From Methylobacteriaceae bacterium (lineage in GTDB: Bacteria; Pseudomonadota; Alphaproteobacteria; Rhizobiales; Beijerinckiaceae): a stretch of 21,944 bases of DNA. The stretch lies in contig JAISTL010000088.1 of the NCBI GenBank assembly GCA_031272615.1, positions 1 through 21,944 on the forward strand, in the 5' to 3' direction. Both the position numbers and the translations under genes were made by a program. Below the pieces are notes generated by a model. That model worked only from the letters and a program-made list of their open reading frames with translations. It searched no databases and had not been told where the DNA came from. Shown piece by piece: positions 16,393 through 21,944 of the stretch (the stretch's first letter is position 1; every line of letters begins with the position of its first letter).

Positions 16393-16404
16393 CGTCTGTA
16401 AGAA
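16376..16404 (+). promoter_or_regulatory. Possible sigma-70 promoter for csx16-card1-csm
   Basis: TTGCAA (16376-16381), a 17-bp spacer and TAAGAA (16399-16404), about 90 bp before the csx16 ATG. The -10 is poor. Its overlap with the CACCCGGGG repeats is the main point in its favour. Confidence 0.25.
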
Positions 16405-16494
16405 TGACGCCGCCGCGCAATCCGATCACGGAGCGGCGCCGGAAATCTTTTTCCGCCGTTTACGGTTTTTGTTCGAGGGGGGAGGTTGTCTGCC

Positions 16495-16803
16495 ATGACG
16501 CGCTGGTTTGTTTCCCGGCATCCCGGGGCGGTGGACTGGGCGAAACACCGCACCCTGCGGGTGGATCGTTTCGTGTCCCACCTCGATCCCGCGGAGGTCG
16601 CCGCCGGTGACGTGGTGATGGGCACCCTGCCGGTGGACATCGCCGCCGAAGTCTGCCGCCGCGGCGCCTCCTTCTACCATCTGCGCCTCAACGCTTCCGA
16701 AGACCAGCGCGGCCGGGACCTCTCCGCCGATGATTTGCGGAACCTCGGCGCCGGGCTGGAGAAATACTTGGTGACAAGACTGGAGGACGACGATGAGCTT
16801 TGA
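16495..16803 (+). CDS. csx16: CRISPR-associated protein Csx16 (VVA1548 family), probable ring nuclease
   Basis: A 102-residue protein with the features of Csx16: the N-terminal FVSRHPGAVDWAK, then VDRFVSHLDPAEV, GDVVMGTLPVDIAAEVC and RGASFYHLRL. Csx16 is found with type III CRISPR systems and, to my knowledge, has recently been reported as a cyclic-oligoadenylate-degrading ring nuclease. It would switch off the second messenger made by Cas10. ATG 16495 follows GGAGG by nine bases; a TTG at 16486 in frame is unlikely. Its 3' end overlaps the Card1-like gene by 11 bp, so the presumed off-switch and the effector are translationally linked, with the off-switch made first. Confidence 0.88.
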   Translation: MTRWFVSRHPGAVDWAKHRTLRVDRFVSHLDPAEVAAGDVVMGTLPVDIAAEVCRRGASFYHLRLNASEDQRGRDLSADDLRNLGAGLEKYLVTRLEDDDEL

Positions 16804-17941
16804 GTTCGATGTCCATGTCTGCCTGGTTTCGGCGCAGCCGGTGCCGAACCTGCTGCCGGTAATCGACCCTCAACTGGGGCCGCGGGAGAAGAAAGTCATC
16901 CTGCTTGTTTCCCGCGAAATGAAAGCCCGGGCCGACAATCTGCGGCGGGTGTTGAAGAGCCGCGGCGTCACCTGTGAAGACATCGAATTTGAAGACGCTT
17001 ATGACTACAACACCATAAGAGATAAGCTGCTCGATTGCCTGGCCGGGTATGACGAAAACACCCGGATTGTCCTCAATGTCACCGGCGGCACCAAAATCAT
17101 GACGGTGGCGGCGCAGTCGGTGTTTGACGTGGCCGGGCGGCCGATGTTGTATGTGCGGGAATCCGACAGCGCCGTGATGATGTTCACCGGCGGCGGCGGT
17201 CCGCAGGAACAGACGCGGCTTGGCACGCGCTTGACCCTGACGGAATACTTCCACGCCTACGGATTTGACGTGGAAAAGAGCGCTCCGCCCGTCGACCGGC
17301 CGGATTTCGCCCGCACGCTCATCTCCCGCCCCGGGGAATTCGACAGGCCCCTCTCGGTGATGAACGGCATCATCGCCGAGGGCCGCAGGGCCGACCGTCA
17401 TCAGCAGGAGTTCGTCATCGAGCCGGATAAGCTGACGGAGTTGGAGGACTTGATCACGTTGTGCGTCTTCCACAAACTGGCGCGGCGTTTGGGCAGAAGG
17501 CTGATCTTCGTGAATGAGGCGGCGTTGAAGTTTGTTTCCGGCGGCTGGTTGGAAGAGTATGTGTATCAACAGCTCGGCGCCGTCGGCAAGGGCCGCGTCG
17601 ATGACAAGGCTCTCGGTCTCACCATCACCAGACACAAGGCGGCCAACGAGCTGGATGTCGTGTTCCTGGCGGCGAACCGGCTTCATGTCGTGGAATGCAA
17701 AACCGGCAGGCTGGCGGAGGAAAAAGGCGGCGCCGTGCTCTACAAGCTCAATTCCATCAGGAAGGAAACCGGGTTGAACCCCCGGGCGATGCTGGTGAGC
17801 TACCGCGCTGTCGACAATTCGGCGTCGGCCCGGCAGCATCCGCATACCGACAGGGCCAGGGAGCTGGGCATCAAAGTTATCCAACACGAACAATTGAAAA
17901 GTCTCAAAAATCATTTGGAAACGTGGATTTCGGAAATATAA
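16793..17941 (+). CDS. Card1/Can2-type CARF-domain nuclease (DUF1887 family)
   Basis: A cyclic-oligoadenylate-activated ancillary nuclease of type III CRISPR, 382 residues. The N-terminal CARF domain starts with VCLVSAQPVPNLLPV and carries the ligand-loop motif NVTGGTKIM (95-103). After a linker, the PD-(D/E)xK nuclease domain shows SGGWLEEYVYQQL, then ELDVVF (Glu286, Asp288) and VECK (Glu301, Lys303). This order and these motifs match the Treponema Card1 protein as I remember it, down to the C-terminal RARELGIKV. Card1 cuts single-stranded DNA and RNA when bound to cyclic tetra-adenylate. All catalytic positions appear intact. It overlaps csx16 upstream and is followed by cas10. CARF-HTH or Can1 alternatives fit less well. 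Confidence 0.88.
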   Translation: MSFEFDVHVCLVSAQPVPNLLPVIDPQLGPREKKVILLVSREMKARADNLRRVLKSRGVTCEDIEFEDAYDYNTIRDKLLDCLAGYDENTRIVLNVTGGTKIMTVAAQSVFDVAGRPMLYVRESDSAVMMFTGGGGPQEQTRLGTRLTLTEYFHAYGFDVEKSAPPVDRPDFARTLISRPGEFDRPLSVMNGIIAEGRRADRHQQEFVIEPDKLTELEDLITLCVFHKLARRLGRRLIFVNEAALKFVSGGWLEEYVYQQLGAVGKGRVDDKALGLTITRHKAANELDVVFLAANRLHVVECKTGRLAEEKGGAVLYKLNSIRKETGLNPRAMLVSYRAVDNSASARQHPHTDRARELGIKVIQHEQLKSLKNHLETWISEI

Positions 17942-17991
17942 CGTGAGGGTGGGGAATTATGCCGGGAACGGACAACGGAAAGGATGGAGCC

Positions 17992-20673
17992 ATGAATTTG
18001 CTTGATGCGTCAAGCCGCGTGGGCTTTGCGGCCATCGTGCACGACATGGGCAAGTTCGCCCAGCGCACGGAAAGCAGGGATAAATCCCGTTTCGGCGCCG
18101 ACCTGCTGGATGGCAACATCACCGTCTATTGCCCGTTCAACAAGACGGGCGGCTTCCACACCCGCATCCACGCCGCCTACACCGCGCTGGCCTTCGATGA
18201 ACTGGAGAAACGCTGGCCCGATGTCATCAAGGGCGATATGGCGCCCTTCGCCTCCCGCAGCGCCGGCGAAAACATCACCGACAGCCTGATCAACGCCGCC
18301 GCCGCCCACCACAAGCCGGAAACCTTTCTGCAATGGGTGGTCGCCACCGCTGACCGCCTGGCCTCGGGCTTCGAGCGCGACACGTTCGAGGAGTACAATC
18401 AGGCCTCCGGGGAAAAATCGGAAACCGGCAAAACCTTCTATCAATCCCGCATGATTCCGCTGCTGGAGGAAATCAGCCTCGGCGAAGCGCCTTCGCCGAA
18501 GGCCAAAACCAAGCCGGGGGATTTCAATTTCTGTTATGCCCTCAAGGCGTTGAGCCCCGCCGGGATATTCCCGGTGGCGAAAGAAACCGGCGAGCCCGGC
18601 ACCGATGCCGCGGCGCAGGCGGAATACGCCGCCCTGTGGCAGCAGTTTGTCGACGGCCTTGACCGGATTCCGAAATCCCACCGGACGTCATGGCCGCTGT
18701 GGCTCGACCATTTTGATTCCCTGTGGCTGACCTTCACCCATGCCATTCCGTCGGTTCCGGCCTTCAAAGGCTTCAAGCCCGATGTTTCGCTCTATGACCA
18801 CTCCAAGGCGGTTGCGGCGCTGGCGGTGGCCTTGTGGCGCCATGCCCATGCCGCCGGCGGGGAGGATGCCGGGGCGGTGGCGGCGATGCGCGAGCGCAGT
18901 GATTTTGACGAAAAGAAACTGCTGTTGATTCAGGGTGATTTCTTCGGCATTCAGGATTTCATCTTTGCCGAAGGCGGGCAGACCAACAGGAACGCCGCGA
19001 AAATCCTGCGCGGGCGCTCGTTTCAGGTGTCGCTGTTCACCGAACTGGCGGCTTTGCGCATTCTCGAGGCGCTGGAGCTGCCGTCGACCAGCCAGATTCT
19101 CAACGCGGCGGGGAAGTTTCTCATCGTCGCGCCGAACACGGCGGATGTGGTGGAAAAGCTGAAATCCCTGCAGAAAGAGTTCGACGGGTGGTTCCTCACG
19201 CACAGTTTCGGCCTCGCCGGAATCGGCCTCGCGTGGGAGGCCGCCTGCTGCAATGATTTCACCGGCAAAACCGCCGGGGGCGAGAGCCGGTTCAACGGGC
19301 TGATGCAGCGCATCTTCCGCAGTCTCGACCTCGCCAAGCACCAGCGATATGACCTCTGCCGCGGCGATACGCCGGTGCTGGAGGCGGAGTTCCCCAACGG
19401 CGTCTGCCAATGGAACGGCAAACTGCCGGCGGACCGGGGTGAAAGCTCCTGCGCCCTCTCCCGGGATCAGAAGCTCATCGGCGACCGGTTGGTGAAATTC
19501 TCCCGGGTGTTGATTGTCCGGGAAGAGGACGCTGACCAGCTGAGGAATACCGATGACGTGTTGGAACTTCCGGTGTTCGGCTATCGGGTGATGTTTGCCG
19601 GGGACGAGGATATCCAGGGGAAATTCGGCCCTCTGGCTGAAACCGGGGCGCTGCGCCGCTGCTGGGATTTCAGCCTGCCGGAGAGTATGGATGAGCCGCT
19701 GTGGAAAGGGTATGCCCGCCGCTGGATCAACGGGTATGTGCCGAGATTTTCCGACAGTGACGTTGCGGCCGCTGCCGAACTGAAGAAATACGGCGCGAGG
19801 AGTGACGATGATGACGCTCTGGAGGAAGGGCGGTTCAAAACCTTCAACGATATCGCCTGGGAGGATCGTGAATCGGTCAGCGCCGACAAATGGCGGGGTC
19901 AGGTGGCGTTGATGGTGCTCAAGGGCGATGTCGACAATTTGGGTAAAATCTTCGAGAAGGGCTTGGGCCTCTCCGATGCCGACACCGTCAACCGCCCGAC
20001 TTTCGCCAAAATGGCGGCGCTGTCGCGGCAGATGAACGCCTATTTCGCCGTGTATCTGCCGGCGCTGTGCCGGGAGGCCTTCCCCAACACCTATACGGTG
20101 TTCGCCGGCGGCGATGATTTCTTCCTCATCGGCCCGTGGCACTCCACCCAGAACCTGGCGTGGCAAATGGCCGGAGACTTCAGGCGCTATGCCGCCGAAA
20201 ACCGGGAATTGCACTTCTCCGCCGGGCTGGTGATGAAGAAGCCCGGCGCGCCGGTGTACGCGCTGGCCGATGATGCGGAGGAGGCCATCAAAAGCGCCAA
20301 ACGCCTGGAGGGCAAGAACGCCTTCAGCCTGTTCGGGGCGGTGGAACACTGGGATATCAAGGAGCACATCGACCAGGCCGACGCCGGGATAGAGGAGATC
20401 AAGGAACAGTACGGCCTCTCCACCGGCTTCATCTATTCCATGCTGAATCTGCTGGAGATGTCGCTGAAGGACGGGCGTCGCCATCCCGAAGCCCATATGT
20501 GGCGCAGCAAGCTCTATTATCGCGCGGCGCGGCTGCCCGGTCTGCCGAAGGACCGCCAGAACCGCCGCAACGCCATCACCCACATCGTGATGATTTTGGG
20601 CGACACCGGCATCAGCGGCCTCAAACAGGCCTTCCGCATTCCGCTGTTCAACCATTTTTACAGACAACGCTAA
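17992..20673 (+). CDS. cas10: Type III-A CRISPR-associated protein Cas10/Csm1
   Basis: Large signature subunit of the Csm complex, 893 residues from ATG 17992. The N-terminal HD nuclease domain has His17-Asp18 (VHDMGKFAQ), candidate ligands His56/His60, His106-His107 (AAAHHKPE) and Asp121. The first palm and linker follow. A region around Cys456, Cys472 and Cys487 sits where the zinc ribbon is expected. The cyclase palm has LKGDVDNLG (about 643-651) and GGDD at 706-709, both intact, so cyclic oligoadenylate synthesis is predicted. ATG 17992 is preferred because AGGA lies seven bases upstream and MNLLDASSRVGFAA is the usual N-terminus; ATG 17959 adds 11 residues. Csm2 and Csm3 follow, which sets subtype III-A. 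Confidence 0.93.
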   Translation: MNLLDASSRVGFAAIVHDMGKFAQRTESRDKSRFGADLLDGNITVYCPFNKTGGFHTRIHAAYTALAFDELEKRWPDVIKGDMAPFASRSAGENITDSLINAAAAHHKPETFLQWVVATADRLASGFERDTFEEYNQASGEKSETGKTFYQSRMIPLLEEISLGEAPSPKAKTKPGDFNFCYALKALSPAGIFPVAKETGEPGTDAAAQAEYAALWQQFVDGLDRIPKSHRTSWPLWLDHFDSLWLTFTHAIPSVPAFKGFKPDVSLYDHSKAVAALAVALWRHAHAAGGEDAGAVAAMRERSDFDEKKLLLIQGDFFGIQDFIFAEGGQTNRNAAKILRGRSFQVSLFTELAALRILEALELPSTSQILNAAGKFLIVAPNTADVVEKLKSLQKEFDGWFLTHSFGLAGIGLAWEAACCNDFTGKTAGGESRFNGLMQRIFRSLDLAKHQRYDLCRGDTPVLEAEFPNGVCQWNGKLPADRGESSCALSRDQKLIGDRLVKFSRVLIVREEDADQLRNTDDVLELPVFGYRVMFAGDEDIQGKFGPLAETGALRRCWDFSLPESMDEPLWKGYARRWINGYVPRFSDSDVAAAAELKKYGARSDDDDALEEGRFKTFNDIAWEDRESVSADKWRGQVALMVLKGDVDNLGKIFEKGLGLSDADTVNRPTFAKMAALSRQMNAYFAVYLPALCREAFPNTYTVFAGGDDFFLIGPWHSTQNLAWQMAGDFRRYAAENRELHFSAGLVMKKPGAPVYALADDAEEAIKSAKRLEGKNAFSLFGAVEHWDIKEHIDQADAGIEEIKEQYGLSTGFIYSMLNLLEMSLKDGRRHPEAHMWRSKLYYRAARLPGLPKDRQNRRNAITHIVMILGDTGISGLKQAFRIPLFNHFYRQR

Positions 20674-20689
20674 GGCAAGGGAGTGACAC

Positions 20690-21211
20690 ATGAGCCCACA
20701 ACAACCATATCCGTACAGGCCGGGCGGGCCGGGTGGTCAGAGGCAGGAGTCCGGTTTTCGTCAAGGGGGAGGGCCTTCGCCCAGGAATGATCGGCAGGAA
20801 GAGCCGTCGCGCCTTTCCCAGGCGGACTTGGGCAGGATAGTTTTTGAGCCGCTGCCGCCGGATATTTTCAGTGACATCGCGAACAACGCCGCCGAGGTCG
20901 TCTCCCAAACCTCAAAAAACAAACGCACCCAAATCCGCAAGTTCTATGATGAGCTTGTGATGTGGAATGACCGCATTCAGTTCCGGCAGAGCGATTCCGA
21001 ACGCAATGCCCTGTATAAGGAATCCGAACCGTTTATCAGGATGCTCAAGGCGAAGGTGACCTACGCCAAGGGACGGGACCATGTCGATGAAACATTTCTG
21101 AAGCTTTTCTCCCGTTGCATCGATCAGATCACATCCGTGGAAACCCTGAAGCGCGGCAAGCTCTTCATGGAGGCGTTCATGGGCTATTATCGGGTTTACG
21201 GGAAGGACTAG
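20690..21211 (+). CDS. csm2: Type III-A CRISPR small subunit Csm2
   Basis: Small helical subunit that lines the inside of the Csm complex against the crRNA-target duplex. It has 173 residues, longer than the usual 120-150 because of a Pro/Gly/Gln-rich, probably disordered N-terminal tail (about 1-40). The helical core carries the family pattern NKRTQIRKFYDEL (from about residue 64) and a later RCIDQITSVETLKRGKLFMEAF. It follows cas10 by 16 bp with AAGGGAG as ribosome site, and csm3 starts 10 bp after its stop. Identification rests on the core motif and position, since Csm2 sequences vary widely. Confidence 0.88.
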   Translation: MSPQQPYPYRPGGPGGQRQESGFRQGGGPSPRNDRQEEPSRLSQADLGRIVFEPLPPDIFSDIANNAAEVVSQTSKNKRTQIRKFYDELVMWNDRIQFRQSDSERNALYKESEPFIRMLKAKVTYAKGRDHVDETFLKLFSRCIDQITSVETLKRGKLFMEAFMGYYRVYGKD

Positions 21212-21221
21212 GAGACGCGTC

Positions 21222-21926
21222 ATGCAATTACAGAATATTTCCCTGATTGAAGCGGACATGGAAGTGGTGACCGGTTTGCGCATCGGCGCGGGCGACGGTG
21301 AAATGCACATCGGCGGCGTTGACAACCCGGTGATCCGCAACCCCGTCAACCAGCAGCCCTATATTCCCGGTTCCAGCCTCAAGGGCAAAATCCGCTCCCT
21401 GCTGGAATGGAAAAGCGGGCAGGTTCAGCCCAACGCTCTGACGTGGAAAGACTATGAGAAATCCAAAAGCGAAGAGGTTCTGCAGATTCTGCAGCTCTTC
21501 GGCGTCAGCGGTGATGCCAACCTGCCCGAGGCGGACCAGAAAAAACTGGGGCCGACGCGCCTTTCTTTCTGGGATTGCCCCCTCGATCAGGAGTGGGTTA
21601 CGCGTCTCGTGAACGACAATCTGTCTCTGGTGGAAGTCAAGAGCGAGAACGCCATCAACCGCATTTCCGGCGTGGCGCAGAACCCGCGCCAGACAGAACG
21701 GGTGCCGCCGGGCGCCTCGTTCAAGTTCAAGCTGTCGTTCAAGAAACTCGACGGCGACGATGACACGTTGCGGACAACGGTGCTGGCCGGATTGAAACTG
21801 TTGGAGCTGGACAGCCTCGGCGGTTACGGTTCCCGCGGTTACGGCAAGGTGCGGTTCCGCAACCTCAAAATCGACGGCGTGGATAAAAGTGAAGAGTTTG
21901 AAGCTGTTCGTCCCTTTGAACAATAG
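21222..21926 (+). CDS. csm3: Type III-A CRISPR backbone RAMP protein Csm3, target-RNA endonuclease
   Basis: Repeating backbone subunit that holds the crRNA and cuts target RNA at 6-nt steps. It has 234 residues. The RRM-like start NISLIEADMEVVTGLRIGAG is followed by IGGVDNPVIRNP, in which Asp34 matches the catalytic Asp of Csm3, then the PYIPGSSLKGKIRSLLE motif and the glycine-rich DSLGGYGSRGYGKVRF near residues 195-212. All Csm3 hallmarks are present, so RNA cleavage should be intact. The start has GGAG about seven bases upstream. The next gene starts eight bases after its stop. Confidence 0.94.
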   Translation: MQLQNISLIEADMEVVTGLRIGAGDGEMHIGGVDNPVIRNPVNQQPYIPGSSLKGKIRSLLEWKSGQVQPNALTWKDYEKSKSEEVLQILQLFGVSGDANLPEADQKKLGPTRLSFWDCPLDQEWVTRLVNDNLSLVEVKSENAINRISGVAQNPRQTERVPPGASFKFKLSFKKLDGDDDTLRTTVLAGLKLLELDSLGGYGSRGYGKVRFRNLKIDGVDKSEEFEAVRPFEQ

Positions 21927-21934
21927 AGGACGCC

Positions 21935-21944
21935 ATGAAGATTT
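21935..21944 (+). CDS. Start of the next cas gene, presumably csm4 (cut by window end)
   Basis: ATG-AAG-ATT follows the csm3 stop by eight bases with GAGGA four bases upstream. Only three codons are visible, so identity rests on the standard csm1-csm2-csm3-csm4-csm5 order. Confidence 0.5.

Larger units (their letters stand above)
16138..16494. promoter_or_regulatory. Divergent gap upstream of the CRISPR-Cas operon
   Basis: This gap lies between the AlbA_2-remnant gene and csx16. It contains a 9-bp direct repeat pair and a possible promoter for the csx16-csm operon. The frame of the minus-strand neighbour stays open for some 50 codons into it, but with no ribosome site. No CRISPR repeats or leader are seen here. 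Confidence 0.5.

Noticed and set aside
16138..16494. Search for a CRISPR leader or repeats beside the cas genes
   Set aside because: Only two 9-bp direct repeats were found; nothing of 28-37 bp repeats with spacers. An array, if present, is outside the window.
18688..20691. A 667-codon minus-strand open frame over cas10
   Set aside because: It is a shadow of the Cas10 reading frame, which has HD and GGDD motifs on the plus strand.

Overview
The window looks like a chromosomal segment of a G+C-rich Gram-negative bacterium. Evidence is two periplasmic binding proteins with Sec signals, a TRAP transporter, and a sigma-54 activator facing a near-consensus -24/-12 promoter. A proteobacterium is the best guess, but the sequence alone does not fix the genus. 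The left 12.7 kb reads as ordinary metabolic genome. The right 9 kb is an accessory 'defence' region.

Left to right: (1) 1-1812, minus strand: the end-truncated mglA ATPase and mglB, a galactose/glucose ABC importer. (2) 1813-2577: a 765-bp gene-free stretch holding the probable mgl promoter, an unusual cluster of AACTTGCAACC repeats and a perfect hairpin behind lpd. (3) 2578-10396, minus strand: one probable operon in the order TAXI-type TRAP receptor, TRAP 4TM/12TM permease, E2, E1-alpha, E1-beta, E3. It links uptake of a small organic acid (or acetoin-like compound) to its oxidation by a dedicated thiamine/lipoate dehydrogenase complex. (4) 10753-12678, plus strand: a PrpR_N-PAS-AAA+-Fis sigma-54 activator. 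The shared upstream region carries an exact-spacing sigma-54 promoter aimed at the TRAP/dehydrogenase operon and a perfect TGTGA-N6-TCACA palindrome.

(5) 12725-14884: two identical 60-bp direct repeats exactly 2,100 bp apart. They bracket a translationally coupled ATPase + TOPRIM-like (DUF4276-like) pair that resembles split-OLD/PARIS-type defence modules. (6) 14998-16137, minus strand: an AlbA_2/HATPase_c_4/wHTH regulator-like protein that seems to have lost the core of its AlbA_2 domain in frame. (7) 16495 to the end, plus strand: a type III-A CRISPR-Cas operon with ancillary genes first: csx16 (a family reported as ring nucleases), a Card1/Can2-type CARF nuclease, cas10/csm1 with intact HD and GGDD sites, csm2, csm3, and the first codons of a further gene, presumably csm4. 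No CRISPR array lies in the window.

Expected working of region 7: target RNA bound by the Csm complex activates Cas10 to make cyclic oligoadenylate. The CARF domain of the Card1-like protein senses it and switches on nucleic-acid cleavage. Csx16 would clear the signal. The ATPase/TOPRIM pair next door would be an independent anti-phage layer. That last role is inferred from domain pairing, not shown.
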